Below are positions 43,781 to 56,529 of a stretch of 64,000 nt of DNA, one piece after another. The stretch's first letter is position 1. Each line of letters opens with the position of its first letter. Source of the stretch: Mimachlamys varia (Eukaryota > Mollusca > Bivalvia > Pectinida > Pectinidae); contig OX392538.1 in NCBI GenBank assembly GCA_947623455.1, forward strand, positions 35,111,001-35,175,000. The letters are read 5' to 3'. A model generated the notes under the pieces. That model saw nothing but the letters and a program-made list of their open reading frames with translations, did no database searches and was not told the origin of the DNA. Both the position numbers and the translations under genes were made by a program.

Positions 43781-44261
43781 CCCTCGAAATAAAAAAACCC
43801 ATCAAATATTCGCTCAATATCCATTGTCTGCATTGTGACATAGTAATACGTAATCCAGTGTCATCATTTCATTGTAATCTCATGACGACGGAATTTAAGA
43901 AGTTGACAATGCAAAGTACTCTGTTATTGCATACTATTATGGTAAAAATGTAAAGAGGTGATGAAATACTGTTAACAATTGTGATGATTGAAAGAACATG
44001 AATATTCGAAAGGCCGCCTGTCTCCATATTGCATGCCAAGGTATCGTTACCATGAATGAAGCAATATTTTCACAATGCTTGAATAGTTTCAATTACCCGT
44101 AACGTGAAAATTTCCCCATGTAGTGCCTCTACATTTAAATTAAATTCCTATATAACGCCTAACTTATCAGTACACATGCTAGAAGCAGGTTGTCCATGTA
44201 TACATGCAATGCCATACTGATAGTTCCGTTCTTTCGTTTTCTTGGAAATTTGCCAGAACGT

Positions 44262-44489
44262 TTATAAAAAAAATGCTTCAAGTGAGAAAAGTGCATTTAC
44301 CAATTTTAGAACCAGGGACATATTAGAAGCAGGAGAGCGGATCGATAGATACGGCCTTGCTGAATATGCTGAGGAAGAATTGCTGCTAGTCTGTGCGGCC
44401 TCATGGCTGTAGTGCTTTGAAAGACCTCGCTTCTCTGTGTCGCAATCTATTTCGCTCTGATATCTTTTATCCTCACAATTCACTTCCAT
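44262..44489 (-). CDS. Possible first coding exon of an unknown gene
   Basis: A minus-strand ATG (44487-44489) opens a frame rich in Ser, polar and charged residues: MEVNCEDKRYQSEIDCDTEK, then HEAAQTSSNSSSAYSARPYL and SIRSPASNMSLVLKL. It then meets a donor-like TTG|GTAAATG at about 44302, after which the frame turns hydrophobic, as intron sequence would. Base composition is more GC-balanced than the surroundings, and the segment is absent from the repeat families. It looks like a disordered cytoplasmic N-terminus. No family is recognised. No downstream exon was found to the left in the window, so it remains a candidate. Confidence 0.35.
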   Translation of the reverse strand: MEVNCEDKRYQSEIDCDTEKRGLSKHYSHEAAQTSSNSSSAYSARPYLSIRSPASNMSLVLKLVNALFSLEAFFL

Positions 44490-44584
44490 AGCAATGATTG
44501 CTAGATGGAATGACCGTTACTTAAAGCTCCTTAAACTGATAACTGAATGAAGGGTCTAGCAAGAAGGAATGGAAAAATCTATGT

Positions 44585-47525
44585 TAAGGTACATGGCGTT
44601 CGCAATAGTTATTAAAGGGACTATAGCAATGATCATACTGTAAAAAATGTGTATTTACGGGACTAGCGAAGGCCTAATGTAAAGAAGGCCATAGTGCTCT
44701 CACTTCTTATCAAAGGGACTAGAAATGACCGTAATGTTTAAGAAACACATTAAGGAAAATGGTGCTCTCAAAATTTATCAAAGGGAATAGAAATGGCTGT
44801 AATGTTAAAGAAACATATTTAGGAAAATTGTGCTCTCAATACTTATCAAAGGGACTAGAAATAGTCGAAATGTTTAAAGACATATTAAGGAAAATGGAGC
44901 TGTCAATACCTATCAAAGAGACCAGATATGGCCGAAATGTTTAGGAAACATATTATGGAAAATGTTGCTCTCGATACTTATCAAAGGGACTAAAAATGAC
45001 CGAAATGTTTAAAAATCACATTAAGGAAAATGGAGCTCTCAATATTTATCAATAGGACTAGAAATGGCCGAAATGTTTAAGACACATTAAGGAAATGGTG
45101 CTCTCAATATTTATCAAAGGGACTAGAAATGGCCGAAATGCTTAAGACACATTAAGGAAATGGTGCTCTCAATACTTATCAAAGGGACTAGAAATAGCCG
45201 AAATGTTTAAAGACATATCAAGGAAAATGGAGCTCTCAATACCTATCAAAGAGACCAAATATGGCCGAAATGTTTAGGAAACATATTATGGAAAATGTTG
45301 CTTTCAATACTTATCAATGGGACTAGAAATGGCCATAATGTTTTAGAAACATATTAAGGAAAATTGTGCTCTCAAGACTTATCAAAGGGAGTAGAAATGG
45401 GCGTAATGTTTAAGACACATCAAGGAAATGGTGCTCTCAATACTTATTAAAGGGACTAGAAATGGCCGAAATGATTTAAGACACGTTAAGGAAAATGGAG
45501 CTTTCAATACCTATCAAAGGGAGTAGAAATGACTATAATGTTTAAGAAACACATTAAGGAAAATGGTGCTCTCAATACTTATCAAAGGGACTAGAAATGG
45601 CCGAAATGTTTAAAAAAAAAACACATAAAGGCAAATGGTGCTCTCAATACTATCAAAGGGACTAGAAATGGCCGAAATGTTTAAGAAACATATTAAGAAA
45701 AATGGTGCTCCCAATACTATCAAAGGGACTAGAAATGGCCGAAATGTTTAAAAAAAAAACACATAAAGGCAAATGGTGCTCTCAATACTATCAAAGGGAC
45801 TAGAAATGGCCGAAATGTTTAAGACACATTAAGGAAATGGTGCTCTCAATACCTATCAAAGGGACTAGAAATGGCCGAAATGTTAAAGAAACATATTTAG
45901 GAAAATTGTGCTCTCAATACTTATCAAAGGGACTAGAAATGGCCGAAATGCTTAAGACACATTAAGGAAATGGTGCTCTCAATACTTATCAAAGGGACTA
46001 GAAATAGCCGAAATGTTTAAAGACATATTAAGGAAAATGGAGCTCTCAATACCTATCAAAGAGACCAGATATGGCCGAAATGTTTAGGAAACATATTATG
46101 GAAAATGTTGCTCTCGATACTTATCAAAGGGACTAAAAATGGCCGAAATGTTTAAAAAAAAAACACATACAGGCAAATGGTGCTCTCAATACTATCAAAG
46201 GGACTAGAAATGGCCGAAATATTTAAGAAACATATTAAGAAAAATGGTGCTCCCAATACCTATCAAAGAGACCAAATATGGCCATAATGTTTAGGAAACA
46301 TATTATGGAAAATGTTGCTCTCGATACTTATCAAAAGGACTAGAAATGGCCGAAATGTTTAAGACACATTAAGGAAAATGGAGCTCTCAATACTTATCAA
46401 AGGGACTAGAAATAGCCGAAATGTTTAAAGACATATTAAGGAAAATGGAGCTCTCAATACCTATCAAAGAGACCAAATATGGCCGAAATGTTTAGGAAAC
46501 ATATTATGGAAAATGTTGCTTTCAATACTTATCAATGGGACTAGAAATGGCCATAATGTTTTAGAAACATATTAAGGAAAATTGTGCTCTCAATACTTAT
46601 CAAAGGGACTAGAAATGGGCGTAATGTTTAAGACACATCAAGGAAATGGTGCTCTCAATACTTATTAAAGGGACTAGAAATGGCCGAAATGTTTTAAGAC
46701 ACGTTTAGGAAAATGGAGCTTTCAATACCTATCAAAGGGACTAGAAATGACTATAATGTTTAAGAAACACATTAAGGAAAATGGTGCTCTCAATACTTAT
46801 CAAAGGGACTAGAAATGGCCGAAATGTTTAAAAAAAAAACCACATAAAGGCAAATGGTGCTCTCAATACTTATCAAAGGGACTAGAAATGGCTGAAATGT
46901 TTAAGAAACATATTAAGAAAAATGGTGCTCCCAATACCTATCAAAGGGACTCAAAATGGTCGAAATGTAAAGATTAATATAAAGGTACATGGTGCTCTTT
47001 ATACTTATTAAAGGATTAGCAATGGCCTAATTAAAGAAGGTACATGGTGCTCTGGCTGTAAAGTACTGAGAGAACATTAAGAAAATGGTGCTCTAGAAAT
47101 TGATTTAAAATTGTAGTAATGCAACGTTACATGGTGCGCTCAATATTTGTCAAAGGGACGAGATATGGCGGTAATATAAAGATCTATAAATAAGTAGATG
47201 GTGCTCTCAATACTTATTGAAGGGACTAGATATGGCGGTAATGTAAAGATCTATATAAAGATAGATGGTGCTCTCACTACTTATTTATGGAACAAGAAAT
47301 AGCCGTAATGTAAAGATTTATATAAAGATAGATTGTGCTCTTAATACTTATTAAAGGAACAAAAAATAGCCGTAATGTAAATATTTATAAAAAGGTACAT
47401 GGTGCTCTCAATACTTATTAAAGGGACTAGATATAGCAATAGTGTAAAGCTCTATATATAAGTAGATGGTGCTCTCAATACTTTTTAAAGGCACAATTAA
47501 AAATCGTAATGTAAATATCTATAAT
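44585..47525. repeat. 3-kb satellite array, units of about 65-70 bp with higher-order repeats
   Basis: More than forty units built on GGTGCTCTCAATACTTATCA, AAGGGACTAGAAATGGCC and GAAATGTTTAAG, followed by an ACATTAAGGAAAAT link. Multi-unit blocks recur: a run with GAGACCAAATATGGCC, TATTATGGAAAATGTTGC and ATCAATGGGACTAG appears near 45240-45400 and again near 46460-46600. A related GAGACCAGATATGGCC run appears near 44915 and 46055. Units at both edges are more diverged than those in the middle. No meaningful frame. Confidence 0.95.
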
Positions 47526-47529
47526 GATA

Positions 47530-48860
47530 AAGTTAAATAGTAAGTCAAGACACGGCTCGGGGTTATACCAAAGCCTCTGTTTTCCTATTGATATTATCTG
47601 TAACGAAATAAGTATGGTTAATAACCATGCATCGCCTTCGGGATACACTGAGCAGTGTCTGTCATGCATAACGAAGGCCAAAATGCTAAAAAAATAAATA
47701 AGATAAGAAAGCCGCATTGATTTGGAAGAAAATATACAAAAAAAGACATCTTCTGTCCTTCTGTATTGGAAGTCGATATCTGCATATTACTGATACATGT
47801 ACATGTACATTGTGTTATCGGTATGATGATTTTCAGCATGCTTTTCAGCAATTTTTCTCATAACGTTTCAAACATCTATATCAATATCAGTCAAATAGAA
47901 AGTACTCGAGGACAATGCCCAAAAGGGTAAACTACAGTATTAATTGTAAAAATTGGATTTTTTTTCTATCAAATATTAAAAAGATCGATTTAATAGCCAT
48001 ATAAAGACCACTGTAGTGCTTACGGACCAAAAGCTCAACAATCCATCAGATTATTTATACGTATTTTGTATGATGAAGTCTTGATTACAAATAAACTTCA
48101 ATGATTATAAATTGATGTTCAACATCAACAAAAAAATGTTAGATTATCAAATACTTGTGCATAAAGCATGAACAATTTAATGGTTTTATTAGCTATATGG
48201 ATCTCAGACAATATCACTGTGTCATGTCCATATAATCGCGTATTCAACTAAATAAAATTCTATGATCAATTAAATGCCAACTTAAGATTACATCATAAAT
48301 CAAGACTGAGCCCTTCAACAATATCAGTGAAATCATTGTATTTTTGAGAGAGAATTGTGACGTCACCATTAATATGACGTCCTCAAATGAATATTAACGA
48401 TCTTTTTCCAAAAATAGTTAATATATAAAAAGTATCAACCTCCCTCCACGTGATTTTGAATCTGTTTCTTTTATTTAAATGACAGATGTCGTCGATAAAG
48501 CGACATACTAATGAAACACTGAGGAAAAGTATTCAAAATAAAATCATGTTATTTTAAAACCTTATCAAAGAATAGTTGCTTTATTTCCTGGAACAAATAA
48601 GTTACCGCAACAAATGTAACGCCGTTAAAACCATAAATGATTCGAGAAACTATAGGGCGGAATAATGTTTTCTTGAACAATTGCTTGAATAAGAATCTGC
48701 ATGCACAAACCGTTTCAGTATCAAAATGGCCAGCTCAGAAATTTGTATTTAAACCATATTTTATTTTTATCACTCATTTAATATGTTCGAATTACATATA
48801 CATTTCATTCCTATGATTGGGAAGCAAGTACTTTTGTACTAATACAAATACCTCATCATA
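47530..48860. other. AT-rich DNA, no gene recognised
   Basis: Two overlapping minus-strand frames (77-80 codons) at 47475-47851 with hydrophobic composition and no known motif. A short palindrome ATGGTTAATAACCAT lies at about 47613. Confidence 0.45.
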
Positions 48861-48867
48861 CACCGGA

Positions 48868-49114
48868 TACTGTTTAAATGGAATTAGTCGCGGTGTGGAA
48901 ATTTTCGCTAATGTCGCTGGCATTAAATCTCCGCCAAAATATCAACACGCGAACAAATGAAATACCACTCAAACTCTTCAGTATATAAATGTATTTAATG
49001 TTTACACATCACAAAACAGCATGACTACCAGCGCGAAAATGTCTACACCGCGAACAGTTTTGGGGGCTGTCTAAGCGAAAAAGTCATCGCTCGAAAATAT
49101 TGACTTTTACAGTA
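48868..49114. mobile_element. Small TIR element (TACTGTAAAAG family), copy 2
   Basis: Collinear with 10674-10898: TCGCGGTGTGGAAATTTTCG, ATTAAATCTCCGCC, CACTCAAACTCTTCAGTATA, AACAGCATGACT and CCGCGAACAGTTTT. It closes with CTTTTACAGTA. The left terminus is slightly altered (TACTGTTTAAA). Confidence 0.8.
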
Positions 49115-49119
49115 TAAAA

Positions 49120-52100
49120 ATATTTACAGCAAAATTCTTTTATGTTAACCCATCAACAGAATAATTTTTAAAAACATTTTACTTTTCTGCCGTTAAGTAT
49201 GCAAATCTTTACAATGAAGCACAAAGGCAACATCAAACGCCAAAAATGGTAGTTCATGATGAATCACTCTCCAACGATTAATAGAATATATTAATACTGC
49301 TGGATTTGATGATATGAAATAAAGAAAAATAAAATAGAATTGCTATCAGATTGCCACTAGGCAGATATGATGATATCTTTTTTTCATACTGTGATTATAT
49401 CAACTCATAAAAATAATGAAATTTTATTTCATTTAATATAACTGCATAAACGCATATCTAAAATCGCAATAAATAAATAGATTAAAAAATGAGATGGTGA
49501 GATATCATCAAATGAGACATGCGATGCATGTTTATTGACAATTTTTTTTTTTTCAATGACAATTTCAATTTCCGTAAATCGACTTATTTTGCTACAATTT
49601 CTAAACATGCTTTGAATCTTTTTGCGACATAGAAGTGAAAACGAATCTTAGTAAAAATGTTTGAATTTTCGTAACATACATTAAAATCTGTCCTTTTCGT
49701 TGGCTATTTATGTTTTCTTATCGAAATGCTTAATATTCTTTATTATCGAATTCATGTTTTCAGGAAAAACTGTCTCTGAAAAAGCCCACGAAAATGTCTA
49801 ATTTCACAGTACCTTGTTAGATTTGCATGGCAGAAGTGTGAAGTTTCCTGATCAAATTAAATTTATCATTTGCTGAGATTTTAAATTGCTCGTTACATTT
49901 TAACAAGAGATAGGTGGTGACGATTTTCAATGAAAGTTAATATTTATTGACCTTTTCAAGATTATCAACATTAATCAACAACTATATTGATCATTAGTTA
50001 GACAAATAAGCGTTAACAGCATTTACACCATTTCAATACGGACAAAATAGTTGTAATTTGCGATTGTTCTATGCGCAACGTTTCCTACCCATGTCTACGA
50101 TTAACAAAACTTTTGAACAAGTATCCTAATACGTGTTAAAGATTGCCTTGAAAATTTGAAGATCCAAGGAATTATGTTTGTATGGTAAAGTATAACATAT
50201 TGATTAAACGTATAGACTTCGACTCGGTTAATACCGTTTAATCATGCTGATATGACCATATATTGACCTCAATAAAAGTCTATTACTTATAAATGGTTAT
50301 CCTAATATCGCACCGACTGTAAAATGGGTCTTTTCTTAATTTCCTTTGCTTTGTATTCTTAAAAGTTATTTTTTCTTTAAATGCCAGCCCTGATTTAAAG
50401 TCCTATAGACTTATGTTGCTTCAATTGGAATCAAAATATTCTTTTCTTTATTTCATTCTTTGAGCATCAATTTAGTTGAGAATTTTGTCGTGTAATGGAT
50501 GTTTTGTTATACTTTAAATAGAAAGCGTCCATGCGCAGCGATGCAATTAACAGTATTATGGTCTGTTGTATTTTGTAACCTTGATCTGTTCCCCAAACCT
50601 AAAAGTAAATCATATCTTTAAAGCAACAGGAACAATTCAAATGAGATACAGGAAACATTTGGATGTTTTTCCTTATTGAGAGTAGGATTCAGTGCTATGC
50701 GGGGCTATTCTCCCATACCTTAACACATAACCGTTAATACCCTCAGGTAATGTGCAAATGAAATATGGTTTTGCCACCTGTGTATCAGCGATGACGTAAG
50801 CAGGCAACACCTGTACCTGTTGATGCAAAAGGCGGTATTTTTATGTTGCTATGGTAACGCCCTCGTATCTTTAAGGGAATATTATATTGTATTTAAATAT
50901 ATTTAAATAGTTACTAATTTCAGTAATGTTTAGCCTGGTTCCCGTTTCTTCAATATTAAATCATTAAGGATTTTCTTTTAAGTGTTTATCATTTGGAATT
51001 CTGATTCTAAGCTTAAATTTATAAACATTTAGCGCAGGTAAGGTAGTAAAAATGTGAAAAAATAGCACAAAAACAATAGTCAGTCGAACAAAGTTTGTGA
51101 GTTTTGTTTTCTGTTCGGGTTTATGGTCGTATTTCTTTTTGTTCAAATATCTACCAAGTTCACGTTTATGTCTATTTAAAAATTTTGAGATCACATTTTA
51201 TCTTTTAGTAGCCACTATGCAAGGCGTTTCTCTCTTACATACATGGACATGAATTTGGAATTTGATAAATTGACTTATAACCTAATATCAGCATGCATAT
51301 AATGCATATTTAAACAACCTAAGGTAAATTTCATTTTTGGTATGATATATGACATCCTTTTCTTTGTTTTCGTGCGTAAACGTAAAGATACATTTCAATG
51401 AAATGATCCGGTGTGATGGGAAAAAAACTCTAAATGTCACGCTTCATTGCCTCGGTGAAATGTATTCTATTGCTTCCTTTGAGCATTGTTACAAAGTTTA
51501 TCTGATAAGACCTTGTTACCTCTAGACGCTATATAGTGCACTTGCAAAATATACACCTTCTCAACTGATAGGTTTCATGTTTGGGAGAGTTAATAATCTC
51601 GCCGTCACGCTCCACTGACTTTCTAAGCTTGCTCTCTTGTATGGGTGACTTTTTCGTGTGAAATGCGTCCCTGCACGCTTGGGTGATTTTGATCAATTCA
51701 GGAAAGAACGTCGTCTTTCAATGCTACATTGTAAGATTCAGGATCACGAATAACAAATATTGTTTTAACCCTTTACTCCCGTCTATACAAAGATCGATAT
51801 TTTTATATTTGCACACGGTGGTATTCTACTCAAGTAGTAGTCATGAAATATCACGTAATTACACATAATTATTTACTGATGTATATTTAGAATTAAATAC
51901 CCGTGTGTATCTATGTAACATAACGAGACAAATATTTGAATCAAAGTGATACACGACTTGCCTTACGGGTTAATATTTCGAATCAATTTCCTTTATTACA
52001 ATGTATAATACGGATGAGATACTGGCTATTTGAACGAACAAAATGGAAATGAGTTCGTGAATATTCATGAAGCATTTTTATCTGTACTTTCATTATGAAT

Positions 52101-52955
52101 TTTTTACAAAGGAGAGTTACTCACTGAAACGAAACCAATCTTCGCTTCAATTATTGACAAAGGCCGCAATTATTTGTTTTCTAATTTCAAAATATGTTTT
52201 ATTGAATTATCTTTTGTGGCATGAAAGATAAAACGAATGTACAACACTTGCAACCTTACATGTTTTTACCGTGAAAGATTTTAAATACATGAATTTCAAA
52301 AATGTATCGAATCACCATTATGATAATCAAATAGCAGATAAACCAATGATTAAAGAATTTCATTTATGCATTTTAGTCATATTCACGATAAACAACACAA
52401 GAGGATGAAATGTAATGCATGCATTTCTTTATATCGTATTCAAGATATGCTTTTGTATACTATCTTTATCAATATTGCTTAAACTAATTATTACTGTCAT
52501 ACTTCAATGCTTCAGGACACAATTAATAAAACATGATTAATAACGAGAACATAAATTAGTCTTAGAACAATTAATATATAATCTATAGCAATTATCGCAA
52601 TTGCATACTAATACATTTTTAAGTAGGAAATTAATAAATTATATACAACAATGAGGAAACCAGCAACTGCAATTACAAGATGGCAACCTTATTATATATC
52701 AATATAATGAAAGCGATTACTGATGATGTTCACAATGCATGATCAAATTGTTCAGTGTTCAGTAGTGTCTAGAGTAAACAAACGTCAAATGTAAAATGGC
52801 ATATAACATAAACTTGACCAGTAATCTTCGCATGTATTAGTCTTTCATGATAAGGAATGGTATACTCTGCAGGTGGATGTTTTAGTCCCCGAGGTTTGCT
52901 GGAGCTTCAATCAATATCCACAATTTTCTCATTTGAGTAGTGGCTTCGTACATAA
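49120..52955. other. Unique AT-rich DNA with one motif-dense stretch
   Basis: No dispersed family member. At 50750-50862 several transcription-factor-like sequences cluster. GTTGCTATGGTAAC at 50845-50858 fits the RFX X-box. TGACGTAA is at about 50792. Three CACCTG/ACCTGT-type sites lie nearby (GCCACCTGTG, AACACCTGTACCTG). Frames at 50964-51194 and 51683-51868 are unsupported. Confidence 0.4.
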
Positions 52956-52959
52956 CATA

Positions 52960-53225
52960 CCCATTTTCGAAGTACAGGATTTGAAACAATATTGTAACAG
53001 TACTAATTCAATTATTTTTCTTAATTCACAAATTAAAGTGGTTTTACGAACCTGACCCTTCTTCTATATTAGTTTCGAACCTTGTATCCCCTAGCATCAC
53101 TGAAGAGTCCACGTGGAACGAAACACGTATGATGCAGTTTAATTCGTTTTTTTTTCGATATACTGTATCTATCACTAAATTTTAAAAGGTGTAGCATGTG
53201 TGTATATCATCTTTAATGGTGAAAG
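52960..53225 (+). mobile_element. Family B hammerhead element
   Basis: Leader GAAGTACAGGATTTGAAACA, AAAGTGGTTTTACGAACCTG, ATCCCCTAGCATC, hammerhead, GCAGTTTAATTCG, a T-run, ATACTGTATCTATCACTAAA, then AGGTGTAGCATGTGTGTATA. It keeps the standard order, with small deletions before the ribozyme. Confidence 0.8.
53094..53135 (+). ncRNA. Hammerhead ribozyme, most complete fold in the window (family B)
   Basis: GCATCA (53094-53099) pairs perfectly with TGATGC (53130-53135). The core CTGAAGA (53100-53106) and GAAA (53120-53123) are intact. Stem II is GTCC/GGAAC, i.e. four pairs with one bulged A and loop ACGT. Stem III is the A-U and C-G pairs closing a 2-base loop in CACGTA. Cleavage is predicted after GUA at 53129. 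The bulge in stem II and the very short stem III are the only doubts. Confidence 0.85.
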
Positions 53226-53229
53226 GCAA

Positions 53230-54020
53230 TGATCGCATTACAGACTATGTTAAAGTAATCTTTGCAATTGATATTTAACAACGTACGATTAATATGTGTG
53301 TCTCTGAAATGAACAATTTAACACCATATCGTAAAGCTATTATAACCTGAGGCCTCTAGATGTTATATACTCTCTTCAAAAATGTAGAAGAAGTAGTAAA
53401 TTACAAATAATAAAATGTTTTTTGCACAAATTCGCGTTTTTTAGCGATCAAAATTCTGTTATCGACTATTTACTATTAACGGGAAAAGTTCCCGATTTAT
53501 TTACGTTCAATGTAAACGTGTTTGACTATCCACCTATTATAAAATTAATGTTCATATTTTAGCAGTCACCTTACTTTAGCGATTCGTTTGCGCTGAAAAT
53601 ATTCCGTTATTTTACGATTGCGTAATCAATAAACAATGATATCCCAATAACTCCTTATAAACCGAGGCCAAACTTTTCGCAAATGATACGTCACGAACTA
53701 CTGGACCCTGACCTTACGCTCACCAAACTCTAACATTTCATATTTTATGAAACATACACAATAAAATATTAATGAACAAATACAAAAAAAAAACAAAAAC
53801 AAAAACAAAAAAACAATAAATGATTCATGCATAATTTGAAACCTTTCAATTCATGACAACACAAAAAGCATATATTGACCAAAAAACGGTTATTTAGATC
53901 GTATTTAGATTCTGGTCTTTTTTAATGATACATCTATTGGCCTTGAGGACATTATGCGAACACTTTTATTGAATATCTTCAAACTCGGCGAGGACATAGT
54001 AAGATAATAGGTCAGGACAT
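53230..54020. other. AT-rich DNA with an A-rich simple repeat
   Basis: An AAAAAC-type simple repeat lies at 53785-53818. TTTAGCGA/TTTGCGCTGAAAATATTC patches near 53430-53620 recall the CGCG-bearing TIR elements, without clear ends. Confidence 0.45.
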
Positions 54021-54110
54021 AAACTTATTCACCCCTAAAAATTCTAATTAACTATTCCACTCTTTGGATTGGAAGAGTTCAAATGTGTCTTAAGGGATGA
54101 ATGAGTTTAG
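54021..54110 (+). repeat. Dispersed repeat H, copy 2
   Basis: Partner of 4163-4256 in the same orientation, with TTCACCCCTAAAAATTC, TTTGGATTGGAAGAGTTC and AGGGATGAATGAGTTTA. The 98-codon frame starting inside it (54101-54397) is partly repeat-derived and not called as a gene. Confidence 0.6.
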
Positions 54111-54119
54111 ACAACACAA

Positions 54120-55190
54120 TACTTCATGCATATATTATTTACAACACCGCCAGCGTACGACCGTTTTTTGTTCCTCATCCAAACTCACTACAATGCTACC
54201 AGATGTACTCCCGCCTATCTCAAACGCCCTTCACCTTTGCCTATCTTGTTGACACGGATTTTCCATTTGCAAAACGTGTCTATCTTTTACACATCTCTGC
54301 CTCACTGTGCATTGCCCTGCAGCTATACATGCGCTGTGACGTCAGGTATTTAGATGGCTTAATTATGTCGGCAAGACTATTACGGCTGACATTCTAAATT
54401 CAAGCCGTATCGCCTTACACACACTCTGTATCAGAGTGCTCTGGCTAATGTCAGACATAAATATGCATATATTTCTTGTAACCTTATATAATATATCCGT
54501 GTAATTTAAATTGTTAATAATTATAAAAAGAAAATATATTAATCACACATTCCATTACCTGTATCATTTCCCTCATTACTTGGCTAGATTTCATATTCAG
54601 TCACTTTTAAATATTAATTTTGTTTTTTCTTCCCGGATTTCTTTTGGGAGAAATGTGCTATAGCACGGTCACAAAAACAGCTAGGACTTAACTCAATAAA
54701 ATGCATTGTCAGTAATTGTATCTAAACAATGCTGTTTTAAAAAATAAACAAATGGAATTGCGAAATTACTCCTTATTTATACCTGAATTTTAACTGATCT
54801 ATTTATTTTAATCAAATTCTATTACTCAAACATGATTTTGTTAAACCGTCAAGTTATTGCTGCTACAATTAGAAAAATGACGTCACAATAATTATTCCTA
54901 TGACAAAATGATATAACATGTTATCTGCATATTTACACTATGTAGATGTCCCTTTTCGTTCCCAGAATCAACAATACGTGCAAGATGGACAACACAAGAA
55001 CAGACGTGTTTTTTTTATTTGGGATGATGGGTATGAATGTGTCTTAAGTTAATCGGAGGATGTGAAGGAAAGTTTGCCCAACTACAATGTGGATTTGTTT
55101 TGGTACCTAACATCAACAAATTACCGTTTTGGGAAGACATGATACCAGCTGTGCTAATTAATATACCATTGTGTACATATTGCAACACAA
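54120..55190. other. AT-rich DNA, no supported gene
   Basis: Overlapping frames of 75 and 98 codons at 54101-54397 lack recognisable motifs. Nothing further. Confidence 0.4.
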
Positions 55191-55199
55191 TCGAAAGCG

Positions 55200-55650
55200 A
55201 TTCGTGAGTACCGAAGCGTCAACAAAACTGTAAGCCGAACTCAAATTGATTATACCTGGGGGAAAATATGAACAACAGAAACCATTAAAAAAAGCACAAA
55301 GGAATTAGGTGTTCCAGAAGAGTAAGCGTTTTCGGCTTTATCGAAGACACCCGACACAAGGTAAATGTTTTTCACATCCCAGTAAACGTCAAGTCATCGA
55401 AGTATGAACTGAGTCCTCATTCTGTACTCAACAAATGGTCACACTAATAAGCAAAAACGGCAATCGTTATAGCAAACAAGTATGCAAAATGTTTATCAAT
55501 GAAACCAAGTTGGTGAACATAAAACTTGCGCATAGTCCTTATCAACCTGCATCTTCCCAGTTCCCGTGTCGTATGTTTGTTTGCCAGCAGCCCATGTCTA
55601 TCACTGAAATCTTGTGTATATCTGAAACATGATGCATTTCCTTTAGTTTT
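55200..55650 (-). mobile_element. Family A retroelement with reverse-transcriptase C-terminal remnant (minus)
   Basis: The minus strand holds an eroded end of the reverse transcriptase (ATGCAGGTTGATAAGGACTA, GCGCAAGTTTTATGTTCACC), then TTAGTGTGACCATTTG, GTGTCTTCGATAAAGCCGAA, AATCAATTTGAGTTCGGC and TTTGTTGACGCTTCGGTACT. Several indels, no frame. Confidence 0.75.
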
Positions 55651-55659
55651 GGTGTTACA

Positions 55660-56525
55660 TGTGCCCCATTGGACATTTATTCTTATTTTGTTGCGATATC
55701 CGCATGACGTCCATGCCAGTAAGGTTTAGCCTACGTGTTCTGATTTATATACAGTATACTGTGTGCACGAACAATGTAACAATAGCAAATTACTTTTTAT
55801 TGATTCCTAACAGAAATAACTACCACTCTCGCTTGATGGTTGGAAAAGGCACTTGCCATGTCAGATTCCTGATAGGTAGCTGTTACAGATGTCCCTTGAG
55901 ATCAATTCCTCGAACACTTTGTTATTCCCGTGAATCTTTTACGGATTTACTCTTATAAAACTACAGTATCCCTAAAATCCTATTTCAAGTACATCAAACG
56001 CATAACAAAAAATCACACGTGTGCCTTAGGAATTTTTTTTTTTTTAGTAATCGCCAGGTCGGTGACTTAACTCCGGGAACCCCAGCGTTCCTCCGTTGTT
56101 AAAACCTTCAACGACCAAAGATATAACACGTTAAACTCGAACAGACAAAACCAACTCAGATATGCAGCAACTGTCATACTTGTCTTTATACAAACAAATA
56201 TTGACGTAACCGAAATGCGTTTATACCGGCAAGAATGCTTTTTAAAAAAACCTGTTTAATCCATATATTTTACATTTTTACTGAAGGACAATTGCAAAAT
56301 TCTGATTATTTCTGCTTTGATATGAACTGCGTTTTTATTTGTGTTGTCCTCTTCATGCTGTTGACGAAAAATCCCTAATTTGATTATAATTGGGGCAAAT
56401 AATTTGAAACGTTTGCCACAGGGGCGTTCTTCAAGTTATCCGAGATAACATGGTTTAATCTATGACGTTTTATGTTAGGCCTGTAATACACCAGGAGAAC
56501 TTTTGCTTTCATAGTCATATGAAAA
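55660..56525. other. AT-rich DNA with a small GC-balanced patch
   Basis: A T13 run at about 56031 precedes a more GC-balanced patch, 56045-56150 (CTCCGGGAACCCCAGCG). A 99-codon frame at 55659-55958 is unsupported. Confidence 0.4.
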
Positions 56526-56529
56526 AAAC

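Noticed and set aside
43100..43841. A 162-codon plus frame and several minus frames with repeated 12-residue units
   Set aside because: They follow the 36-bp period of a minisatellite that originates from a non-coding B tail. No sign of selection for coding.
54101..54397. 98-codon plus-strand frame
   Set aside because: Its start lies inside dispersed repeat H and the rest has no recognisable feature.
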